Shown: piece after piece, positions 1-5,844 of the stretch | Layout of the letters: every line of letters begins with the position of its first letter | Numbering within the stretch: the first letter of the stretch is position 1 | Origin: JBFHES01 sp041584015 | GTDB taxonomy: Bacteria > Bacteroidota > Bacteroidia > Bacteroidales > M50B96 | NCBI GenBank assembly: GCA_041584015.1 | Contig: JBFHES010000224.1 | Span: forward strand, 1-7,421 | Reading direction: 5' to 3' | Length of the DNA: 7,421 nucleotides | The notes under the pieces: generated by a model | What the model was told of the DNA's origin: nothing | What the model saw: the letters and a program-made list of their open reading frames with translations, nothing else | The model's database searches: none | Made by a program: the position numbers and the translations under genes

Positions 1-533
1 ACGGTTATGATATGATCGCGATCACAGAATATTTCTTCGTGCAGATACAATAAAGCGTCAGCAACACGACCCTGCATATTTTTCTGAGTAAGACTTAAAA
101 AACGATCGTAATTGAAAATTCCATTATTGCTAATGTACTTTATAAAAGCCTCAGCAAAATCGCAATTACCACGCATCAACTCTTTAAACTTGTTTATTTC
201 AATAAAACACACCGAAGAATCTTCGATGGCGGTAACTGAGAAATGATGTTTACGATCGATGTAAATTCCAGGACCACCCAAAAACTGTGTCGGTTTGAGA
301 AAATGGAGTATCAGGTTTTTATTACCACGCCCTTCGATGTATACTTTTGCAATACCCGAGGTAAAACTTATTACGTGTGTTAATGGTGAGTTCTGCTTAA
401 CTATGGTTTCGCCAGCTTTGTATTTAACGGGAATTTTATGCTTTGATATGTGTGAGAGTTCATCCTCCGAAAGTGTCTGAAACAATGGCGATTTACTGCT
501 ACAATTACAACATTCTTTTTCGGGTAATTTCAT
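1..533 (-). CDS. Crp/Fnr-family transcriptional regulator, 3' part cut off by window edge
   Basis: The minus-strand frame opens at the ATG at 533 and stays open to base 1, giving 177 residues without a stop. The cyclic-nucleotide-binding-like beta-barrel (about residues 15-120) is recognisable, as is the start of the dimerisation helix (about 145-168, SLTQKNMQGRVADALLYL), which resembles the same part of E. coli FNR. The DNA-binding helix-turn-helix lies outside the window. Cysteines at 8, 9 and 11 precede the barrel. Cys109, in the segment EDSSVCFIEI, aligns with the fourth Fe-S ligand of FNR (Cys122, ETSMVCEIPF). This suggests a redox- or oxygen-responsive member, but the N-terminal spacing (C-C-x-C) is not that of E. 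coli FNR, so the sensing mode is inference. It lies downstream of the HMA gene in the same direction, with a terminator between them, so it probably has separate or read-through transcription. No -7 box was found in the 55-base gap. Confidence 0.88.
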   Translation of the reverse strand, partial: MKLPEKECCNCSSKSPLFQTLSEDELSHISKHKIPVKYKAGETIVKQNSPLTHVISFTSGIAKVYIEGRGNKNLILHFLKPTQFLGGPGIYIDRKHHFSVTAIEDSSVCFIEINKFKELMRGNCDFAEAFIKYISNNGIFNYDRFLSLTQKNMQGRVADALLYLHEEIFCDRDHIIT

Positions 534-550
534 ATGAATTAATTTAAATG

Positions 551-580
551 AAAAAAGTTGGCAGTCTTTACAACTGCCAA
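551..580 (-). terminator. Intrinsic terminator of the HMA gene
   Basis: Read on the minus strand, a perfect 8-bp stem (TTGGCAGT at 580-573 and ACTGCCAA at 565-558) closes a 7-base loop. One base later comes a run of six T (556-551). It begins nine bases after the stop codon of the HMA gene, the expected place for a Rho-independent terminator, and sits just before the start of the Crp/Fnr gene. Confidence 0.82.
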
Positions 581-588
581 AATATTAT

Positions 589-963
589 TTACTCCTCACC
601 GTGACCTTTATAATCAGGATCGTTTGGTTTCTTGCAGCAACCAGGTAATTTAGCGTAGGCCTTCTTATCTGCACTTAATTCATCGGCATCATATCCTACT
701 TTCGCAATGGCCTTTCGAATTTTATCCGCATCGGTTTTCTTTGAATTATAAACCACTTTTACTTCATCCTTCTCAAGGTCTACATCCGAAGATTTCACAC
801 CTTTCTCAAATGCGAGTGTTTTCTCAATTCGATCCTTACACATACCACATTGCGAAGAAACCTTGATATTAATTTCTTTCCATTTACTCACCTTTTGCGC
901 ACCTGCCTGTGGCACAAATGCGAACATTACTAAAACTGCGACTATAATATTTACTGTTTTCAT
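589..963 (-). CDS. Periplasmic heavy-metal-associated (HMA) domain protein
   Basis: This 124-residue protein has an Sec-type signal peptide (residues 1 to about 22, MKTVNIIVAVLVMFAFVPQA, cleavage near AGA-Q). A single HMA/MerP-like ferredoxin fold follows (about 29-95), with its metal motif as C39-G-M-C42 followed by helix KDRIEKTL. The usual GMTCxxC order is altered to SSQCGMC, but the CxxC pair is intact. The fold ends at the typical KVGYDAD. A short tail carries a second pair, C109-C110 (LPGCCKK), and ends HGEE, so it may add ligands. By family, such proteins bind Cu(I) or other soft metals and pass them on. Here it follows the TonB receptor gene by 96 bases on the same strand and is closed by a terminator, suggesting it receives metal in the periplasm. 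MerP-like mercury binding is an alternative, but no other mer gene is present. Confidence 0.9.
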   Translation of the reverse strand: MKTVNIIVAVLVMFAFVPQAGAQKVSKWKEINIKVSSQCGMCKDRIEKTLAFEKGVKSSDVDLEKDEVKVVYNSKKTDADKIRKAIAKVGYDADELSADKKAYAKLPGCCKKPNDPDYKGHGEE

Positions 964-1059
964 TTCTTTGATTTTTTACGTTTGATGAATTATGCTTCAC
1001 AAATAATCATTATTCCTGAGCAGCGTTCATCCAAAAATTTTCTACTTGACTATGATTAG

Positions 1060-3276
1060 CTACTTATCGATGTCGAATCTAACACCAATGAATAATGTTC
1101 TTCCGAGAATTGGGCCCCAAACACGCGACGCATCAAAATTCTCACCGAATGGATTTTCAGGGTCGATAATTGGATTCTTCTGAACAAAATCGGTTAGATT
1201 CTCGCCACCCAGATACACAGAAAAATGCTTGAACTTTCGTGTAATCTGACCGTGCAAAATGTAGTATACCGGCGAATATAAATCGGCATCAGCCAAATTC
1301 ATGTTTTGCGATACATCCGGTAATCGTGACTGCCCGTTGTACTGAGCAGTAAGGTCGAAGGTCCACTTATCAAACTTGGTTGCATACGATGTGGAGATCA
1401 ATCCTTTTAATCGGTTGACATATGGTTTCTCCTGTAAAGTATTATTCAGGGTAACCTGCACATCGTTGATTCGAAATGCAGCAGTAATATCAAAACCTTC
1501 AAACACTTCACTACTTGCTTCCAGCTGGAAACTATTTGAGAATGATGTTCCATCAAGATTATAAAAATAAACACTGTGCTTGTCCTGGTCCATATCTACC
1601 ATTACCTGACTAACAAACTGTGTACGATAATAATCAACACTTAAGGCTAGTTCTTTATCCTCACCATAGCTAAAATCGTGGGTAAAGTTAATTCCTGCAT
1701 TCCAGGCATCTTCCGGATCAAGTTCCTCAAGAAATACCATATTTCTTGAGCTGGCCAACAAACCCGTGTTCTCTGCAATTACATTCGCCACTCTATGTCC
1801 TCTACCTCCGGATAAGCGTACAATTGAGCGTTCTCCAAGATGATATTTTGAATGTAAGCGAGGTGTTAAATAGCCACCATAAATAGAACTATGATCATAG
1901 CGTAAGCCCAGAATAATATTCATTTCATGACCATTGCTAAAATTGTATTCCGAATAAACACCAGGAACAATCTCTTCGCGCCCCAGATCAATCGTTTCAT
2001 ACAATTCTTCAAAATCATCATACAACAAAGTAAGCCCTGAAGTTAAGGTATGACTCTCGTTCCATAATTCGGTATGATGGATTAAATTTGTATACAAGCT
2101 ACGCTGCGTGGCATTATAACTCTTCACACCAAAAAACGAATTCATCTCATGATAAACGGCTGAACCAATAATTGCCAGACTGTGATAATGATCTGATTTG
2201 AAAGCATAGCCATTTTTGAAGTAGGCCTCATACTTGCGGGTATCAATTCCAAAACCATAGTTGCCATCGGCGCTTAACTGTTCACTGTCTGTGAAATCCA
2301 TTTGCCCGCCATTTCGTTTTTCATCAAGCACACTAAATCCAGCCTGAAACTGATGATTACCATTCTGGTATTTCCAGCGGTTAAAAACATGCACCTGATC
2401 GGTTAACGGAAGATCCAGAAAGCCATCCTTGTTTTTATCATGTTTCGTTCCTAAATAACTACCACTTAAAAGCAACATGGTGCTCCACTTCTCGTTGATT
2501 CGCTGCGCCGCAAGAATATTTGCTTCCATCTTCCCTTCAGCATTTGCATACAGATTCACGTGCAATGGATTTGCGTTTTCAGGTTTTTTATACTCAACAT
2601 TAATCTGTCCAGATATCGATTCAAATCCGTCAACCACAGAACTGGTTCCTTTTGAAATCTGGATAGCCTGCATCCAGGAACCCGGAATATACATTAAGCC
2701 AAACCCTGTTGAAAGTCCCCTAAAATTAGGTTTCTTCTCAATCATTATCTGACTATACTTACCTGCCAAACCAAGCATTTTTATTTGCTTAGCACCAGTA
2801 ACAGCATCGCTAAACCCAACATCTACCGTCGCCGAGTTCTCAAAGCTTTCGGATAAATTACAACACGGTAATTTCTGCAAACCTTTCTCGGTAATGGTTT
2901 GCGTTTGTAAGGGCTTAATTTTGGAGATGTATTCTCCGCGCTGACGTTCGGTGACAGTAACTTCATCTAAATCCTGACTGATACTAAGAACCGGTGAGAC
3001 CTTTGTTTGATTTTCGCTAATCGCGATGGTATCCGTTTGATAACCAATAAAACTGATTACCAATTTTGTATCGGCAAATTTTGGGAATGACAGGTTAAAT
3101 TCTCCCTGGTCATTTGTGGTGGTTCCAAGTGTTGTATTAAGCCAATATATGTTTGCACCAACCAAGGGTGTCTTTTTTTGCTTTTCTTGTCCGTAAACTG
3201 TACCACTAATTGTAGCTTGACCAAAGCCACATAATACTGATACCAACAGAACTATTAATAAGATTGAATTTTTCAT
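1060..3276 (-). CDS. TonB-dependent outer-membrane receptor with Cys-Cys plug motif, putative metal transporter
   Basis: This is a full-length receptor of 738 residues. The start at 3276 is chosen because it gives a clean signal peptide (MKNSILLIVLLVSVLCGFGQ); the frame could open 24 codons earlier at 3348, but that adds a polar, non-signal leader. Domains are: carboxypeptidase-regulatory-like domain about 22-105, TonB-box-like DEVTV at 104-108, plug about 115-230 (ending EYKKPE), then a 22-strand-type barrel to the C-terminus (VRFDIDK). The plug starts with LPCCNLSESF (Cys138-Cys139); these are the only cysteines I can find in the mature chain. By family it imports a substrate across the outer membrane using TonB/ExbBD energy, with those partners encoded elsewhere. 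The flanking Cys-rich and HMA genes point to a soft metal, perhaps copper, as substrate. No SusD partner is present, which argues against a glycan role. Substrate is inference. Confidence 0.9.
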   Translation of the reverse strand: MKNSILLIVLLVSVLCGFGQATISGTVYGQEKQKKTPLVGANIYWLNTTLGTTTNDQGEFNLSFPKFADTKLVISFIGYQTDTIAISENQTKVSPVLSISQDLDEVTVTERQRGEYISKIKPLQTQTITEKGLQKLPCCNLSESFENSATVDVGFSDAVTGAKQIKMLGLAGKYSQIMIEKKPNFRGLSTGFGLMYIPGSWMQAIQISKGTSSVVDGFESISGQINVEYKKPENANPLHVNLYANAEGKMEANILAAQRINEKWSTMLLLSGSYLGTKHDKNKDGFLDLPLTDQVHVFNRWKYQNGNHQFQAGFSVLDEKRNGGQMDFTDSEQLSADGNYGFGIDTRKYEAYFKNGYAFKSDHYHSLAIIGSAVYHEMNSFFGVKSYNATQRSLYTNLIHHTELWNESHTLTSGLTLLYDDFEELYETIDLGREEIVPGVYSEYNFSNGHEMNIILGLRYDHSSIYGGYLTPRLHSKYHLGERSIVRLSGGRGHRVANVIAENTGLLASSRNMVFLEELDPEDAWNAGINFTHDFSYGEDKELALSVDYYRTQFVSQVMVDMDQDKHSVYFYNLDGTSFSNSFQLEASSEVFEGFDITAAFRINDVQVTLNNTLQEKPYVNRLKGLISTSYATKFDKWTFDLTAQYNGQSRLPDVSQNMNLADADLYSPVYYILHGQITRKFKHFSVYLGGENLTDFVQKNPIIDPENPFGENFDASRVWGPILGRTLFIGVRFDIDK

Positions 3277-3298
3277 TGCTAAAAATTTTAATGAATAG

Positions 3299-3370
3299 TT
3301 TCGCCATTTTGGCAATTGTGAATGGATCCCATTTAAGCATAAGCACAACTCAAATAACAGTTATGTTATT
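3299..3370 (-). promoter_or_regulatory. Palindrome-rich leader upstream of the TonB receptor gene
   Basis: The 130-base gap between the Cys-rich gene and the receptor gene contains two small dyads. AATAAC (3353-3358) and GTTATT (3365-3370) flank AGTTAT, which also forms an overlapping odd palindrome ATAAC-A-GTTAT. Closer to the start, GCCA-TTT-TGGC lies at 3303-3313. They could be operator half-sites or leader hairpins, but they are short and AT-rich. No exact TAnnTTTG box is present; TATTTG on the minus strand at 3355-3350 is the nearest match. The receptor gene may also be transcribed from upstream. Confidence 0.25.
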
Positions 3371-3406
3371 CATTTTTTTCATAAGAAAATGGGACAGCAA
3401 CTATTT

Positions 3407-3901
3407 TCAGCAACGAAAATTCTCGTTCAACAAAAAGGTTTGCTGAAGATCGAGTTTTGGAGGTGATGGGCCATAATTAACAAATGCAATTAAACCATCA
3501 TCACTTAACGGGAAATTATATAAAGTACTGAGCAGAATTATTTGCTTAACTTTTAACTCAGTATCTGTTTGCAAAGTATTGTTTGGGAAATAATCCTCTT
3601 CAAGCTGTAAGATTTCAGATTCCTCGTCGCAACATCCTTGCTCGGTATGATTTTCAGGTTTACTGCAACAGCTCATCTCAACGGCTTCGACAGGCACGAC
3701 ACAACATGATGCCATTTCAGCGTTATTCGATACACACTGTATTTGGTTTGCATCGGTAACTTCGCAACAACTTGGAGCTTCAACAAAAATACGCGTTGAG
3801 AAAAGCTCGCCATTTGAGTAATGTTTGTTAATAGTAATTCCAACTGATATAAGGATCAGCCACATTACTAACGCGATATTTGAAACAGTCTTTATCACCA
3901 A
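3407..3901 (-). CDS. Cysteine-rich exported protein, divergent HYC_CC_PP type
   Basis: The 164-residue protein has a hydrophobic N-terminal helix (about 6-24) acting as signal peptide or anchor, so the rest should lie in the periplasm. Order and spacing of motifs match the Bacteroidota family known as HYC_CC_PP: HY at 27-28, Cys pairs, and a late PSPPKL (146-150). It departs from the name in having HYS instead of HYC. It has four adjacent Cys pairs (45-46, 66-67, 78-79, 90-91), the last three spaced exactly 12 apart, plus Cys56 and a terminal Cys164. Function of the family is not established; the pairs suggest soft-metal binding. It precedes the receptor gene on the same strand. No in-frame ATG starts upstream of the helix: the choices are TTG at 3901 or GTG at 3898, with an in-frame TAG at 3925-3923. 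The ATG at 3865 would cut the helix. Confidence 0.8.
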   Translation of the reverse strand: MVIKTVSNIALVMWLILISVGITINKHYSNGELFSTRIFVEAPSCCEVTDANQIQCVSNNAEMASCCVVPVEAVEMSCCSKPENHTEQGCCDEESEILQLEEDYFPNNTLQTDTELKVKQIILLSTLYNFPLSDDGLIAFVNYGPSPPKLDLQQTFLLNENFRC

Positions 3902-3917
3902 ACAACTTTTAACAGTA

Positions 3918-3925
3918 CAAACCTA
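3918..3925 (-). promoter_or_regulatory. Candidate Bacteroidota -7 box for the Cys-rich gene
   Basis: Minus-strand TAGGTTTG matches the TAnnTTTG consensus exactly and lies 16 bases upstream of the start codon at 3901. No TTTG is found at the -33 distance. A start site a few bases downstream would leave a leader of roughly 10 bases. If real, it would begin a transcript covering the Cys-rich, receptor and HMA genes. Confidence 0.35.
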
Positions 3926-3992
3926 AGGAAAAAACATGATAATTTCAGTATTGTTTTACCGATTAACAATTTTTAAGGATGAACAGAACATA

Positions 3993-4376
3993 TTACTCAC
4001 TTAATTTCTCATCAATCTCTTTTACATCCTTTTCATCCATGGTTCCAAACCAGGTGCTCAGTTGCTCCTTCGCTTTTTGACGAATTTCAGGTGTAATGCT
4101 AGCCGATATCTGATTCAAGGCATACATTAAAACACCGAAATCATCGGTATAGCCAAGGATTGGAGTAAGATCGAAAATTGCATCAGTAGGAAGAATAAAA
4201 TATCCCAGCGCACCCACAACTATGGCTTTGGTTTTTAGATCAACATTTTTGTCTTTCATTACAAAATACAGCAGCAATACCGGATAAACAACTTTTAATC
4301 CGGCAAGCTTAGCTACCTCGCCCAGTTTGTTCCATAGCGACTTTTCGTTATAATGATCCGAGTAATTTTCTTTCAT
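3993..4376 (-). CDS. DUF1232 / YkvA-like membrane protein
   Basis: The 127-residue protein has the DUF1232 core at about 42-86: DKNVDLKTKAIVVGALGYF, then PTDAIFDLTPILGYTDDFGVL. This corresponds to the family pattern of a hydrophobic helix followed by P-x-D-x-I-x-D-x-x-P-x-x-G-x-x-D-D. Two hydrophobic stretches (about 24-40 and 48-64) suggest membrane association. The molecular function of the family is unknown. The C-terminal third is charged and helical. Its ATG is separated from the TAG of the WYL regulator by one base (TAG-T-ATG), so the two are almost certainly co-transcribed and probably translationally coupled. That makes this protein a likely target, or at least a co-expressed partner, of the regulator. 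No clear terminator follows. Confidence 0.88.
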   Translation of the reverse strand: MKENYSDHYNEKSLWNKLGEVAKLAGLKVVYPVLLLYFVMKDKNVDLKTKAIVVGALGYFILPTDAIFDLTPILGYTDDFGVLMYALNQISASITPEIRQKAKEQLSTWFGTMDEKDVKEIDEKLSE

Positions 4377-4377
4377 A

Positions 4378-5121
4378 CTAGTTGGAACTTTTAATATTTA
4401 AAAAGGCAGCCGGTGGTTGGCGCTCTCCTTTCATCTCCTCAGCCCAGCGCGCAAGGAAATAAGATTGAATATCGAATTTACGATCTTCAAATTTTTCCGC
4501 TAATATTTTAAAGTGCTGAATACGATCAATTCGAAAGGATCTATATTCATTTCGTAAATGGCACCAGGCAATTAAAATCCATTTATTCTTGGTGGCCCAA
4601 ATAGCACATGGCTCTATCTTTCGAAACGTAATATTTGGATCGTTTGCCTTGCGGTAATTTATTTCAACAACATTAAAATTGGTTATGGCTAACTGAATTT
4701 CCGACAAAGCATTGCTGGATACTTCCTCTTCGGTATATTCAAAAACATGAATCTGATTACTTAGGAGTTCGCTCTTTTCCTGAATGGATGACCTAAAAAC
4801 AGATTTGATCTTTGTAAGCGCTTCGTCGAAACTTTCAATGAATGAGCTGTCCTTAGTTTTGTTTACCAAATGCTGGGCTGTAATCAGAGCATTGGCCTGC
4901 TTTTCTGTAAACTGAACGGGAGCCACTGTATAGCCATCCATCAAGGTATAACCTTTCCCATCGATAGTTATAATTGGCACTCCCGATTCTTCCAACTTTT
5001 TTATGTCGCGATAAATGGTTCGGATACTTACCTCAAACTTTTCAGACAGTTCGGTGGCTGTTAATAGTCGTTTAGACTTTAACATGGTAAGTATTGATAT
5101 GAGCCTTTGAAGTTGCGACAT
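4378..5121 (-). CDS. WYL-domain HTH transcriptional regulator (YafY/DeoR-like)
   Basis: This 247-residue protein has an N-terminal winged helix-turn-helix of HTH_11 type (about 3-60). The recognition helix is near VSIRTIYRDIKKLEE (31-45) and the wing is IDGKGYTL. A linker follows (about 65-135), then a WYL domain (about 145-205) with the segment NKWILIAWCHLRNEYRSFRIDRI. The tryptophan of the WYL signature is kept (W181), while the following residues are I-L rather than Y-L. The C-terminal extension found in longer family members is short. By family, WYL domains sense small ligands or nucleic acids and control DNA binding of the attached HTH. The start at 5121 is fixed by the first helix of the HTH. 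A 9-bp inverted repeat just upstream is a plausible autoregulatory operator. The gene leads a two-gene unit with the DUF1232 protein. Confidence 0.92.
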   Translation of the reverse strand: MSQLQRLISILTMLKSKRLLTATELSEKFEVSIRTIYRDIKKLEESGVPIITIDGKGYTLMDGYTVAPVQFTEKQANALITAQHLVNKTKDSSFIESFDEALTKIKSVFRSSIQEKSELLSNQIHVFEYTEEEVSSNALSEIQLAITNFNVVEINYRKANDPNITFRKIEPCAIWATKNKWILIAWCHLRNEYRSFRIDRIQHFKILAEKFEDRKFDIQSYFLARWAEEMKGERQPPAAFLNIKSSN

Positions 5122-5128
5122 GTTTTAA

Positions 5129-5136
5129 CAAAGATA
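5129..5136 (-). promoter_or_regulatory. Candidate -7 box of the WYL regulator
   Basis: Minus-strand TATCTTTG matches TAnnTTTG exactly and ends seven bases before the ATG at 5121. The identical octamer lies upstream of the first VOC gene. No -33 TTTG is visible. Taken at face value it gives a leader of only a few bases, i.e. a nearly leaderless transcript. Confidence 0.42.
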
Positions 5137-5161
5137 GTGAACCTACACGATCCACTATCTT
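5131..5161. promoter_or_regulatory. Inverted repeat, candidate operator of the WYL regulator
   Basis: Perfect 9-bp half-sites AAGATAGTG (5131-5139) and CACTATCTT (5153-5161) are separated by 13 bases. The half-site centres are 22 bp apart, about two helical turns, which suits a dimeric HTH protein. One half overlaps the predicted -7 box, so binding would block transcription of the regulator and the DUF1232 gene. The dyad is seen directly; the role is inference. No T-tract follows, so a terminator is unlikely. Confidence 0.55.
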
Positions 5162-5199
5162 AAATATTTTATGCGTTTCTAAGTACTTGCTAAATGTTA

Positions 5200-5286
5200 C
5201 AGGAACCACCTTCATTAAGGTCTTGCCCCCGGAATCTGATAACGAGCAACTGAACTTACAGAGGTTCCTGCTTTCGCAGGAATGAC
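5200..5286. repeat. REP-like palindromic intergenic element
   Basis: Between the WYL gene and the second VOC gene lies a locally GC-richer block built from nested palindromes. CAGGAACC (5200-5207) is matched by GGTTCCTG (5263-5270). TTCCTGC (5265-5271) and GCAGGAA (5276-5282) form a 7-bp hairpin with a TTTC loop and are followed by TGACGACGGG. GGAA (5231-5234) can also pair with TTCC (5265-5268), giving alternative folds. The sequence TTCCTGC-TTTC-GCAGGAATGACG has the look of dispersed hairpin repeats found between genes in many bacteria. Copy number cannot be judged from this window. No T-run follows on the minus strand, so it is not a standard terminator of the VOC gene. Confidence 0.5.
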
Positions 5287-5296
5287 GACGGGCGTA

Positions 5297-5308
5297 TTCT
5301 TTAAAGAA
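5297..5308. repeat. 12-bp perfect AT-rich palindrome
   Basis: TTCTTTAAAGAA reads the same on both strands and lies between the REP-like element and the stop codon of the adjacent VOC gene. It could be the end of that element or chance in AT-rich DNA. Confidence 0.3.
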
Positions 5309-5321
5309 ATCTCAAACTAGA

Positions 5322-5693
5322 TTACTTATCCGAATGAAATGCCAATCTGTTTCCTTCAGTATCAATAAACTGAGCAAAGAAGCCATTTGGTCCGATGGCG
5401 GTTTTTGGTATAATAATTTTACCACCCGCAGCTTCAACTCTGGCAAGAGGAATGCTTAAGTCTTCTCCTCCATTTAAATATAAAGTTGGCCCATCGGCTG
5501 AAGGTTTTTGCTCATCCATTTGCATTAATCCACCACCTACTCCACCACCTTCAATATCGTATGGAAACATAGCATACTTTACATCAGGCATCGGAACATC
5601 CGTCAACTCAACATCCAAAATAGCTGAATAGAATTTTTTTGCTCTCTCGAAATCCAAAGTAGGTATTTCGAACCAGTTTATTACATTTTTCAT
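5322..5693 (-). CDS. VOC-superfamily (glyoxalase-fold) protein, copy A
   Basis: The 123-residue protein is one VOC domain covering the whole chain. It starts with NWFEIPTLDFERAKKFYSAI, the first beta strand and helix of the fold, and ends with FFAQFIDTEGNRLAFHS, the last strands. By family these form dimers that bind metal-dependent or metal-free substrates, and many are of unknown function. It is about 71% identical (87/123 by hand count, ungapped) to the neighbouring copy at 5845. The metal ligands of glyoxalase I are not evident: the first strand has no histidine, and where GloA has its final glutamate (DPDGYKIEL) this chain has alanine (DTEGNRLAF). Lactoylglutathione lyase activity is therefore unlikely, and the substrate is unknown. 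A Gly-rich loop (GGGVGGG, about 49-55) replaces a HELHGAAGA loop in copy B. No consensus -7 box was found in the 151-base gap upstream, so it may be co-transcribed with copy B. Confidence 0.9.
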   Translation of the reverse strand: MKNVINWFEIPTLDFERAKKFYSAILDVELTDVPMPDVKYAMFPYDIEGGGVGGGLMQMDEQKPSADGPTLYLNGGEDLSIPLARVEAAGGKIIIPKTAIGPNGFFAQFIDTEGNRLAFHSDK

Positions 5694-5844
5694 CGTTGTA
5701 GTTTTTGGTTAAACATCATCATAGAATCACTTGTCTACTTCTGAACACGTCAAGAGATTAAAAGGTTCGCTAGTCAATTTAAAGCACGACTTATAACTAC
5801 CAAATCACCCAAAATCTCCTGATCGTAATTTTCAGTACAGCAGC

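Noticed and set aside
2477..2752. Plus-strand open frame of 91 codons inside the TonB receptor gene, and similar frames inside the VOC, WYL and Crp/Fnr genes
   Set aside because: All lie antisense to well-supported family proteins and have no recognisable domain.
3277..3348. Upstream extension of the TonB receptor by 24 codons
   Set aside because: The added segment is polar and would bury the clear signal peptide that begins at 3276.
3950..3970. ATTGTT / AACAAT inverted repeat after the DUF1232 gene
   Set aside because: A six-base AT-rich stem with no T-run on the minus strand; too weak to call a terminator.
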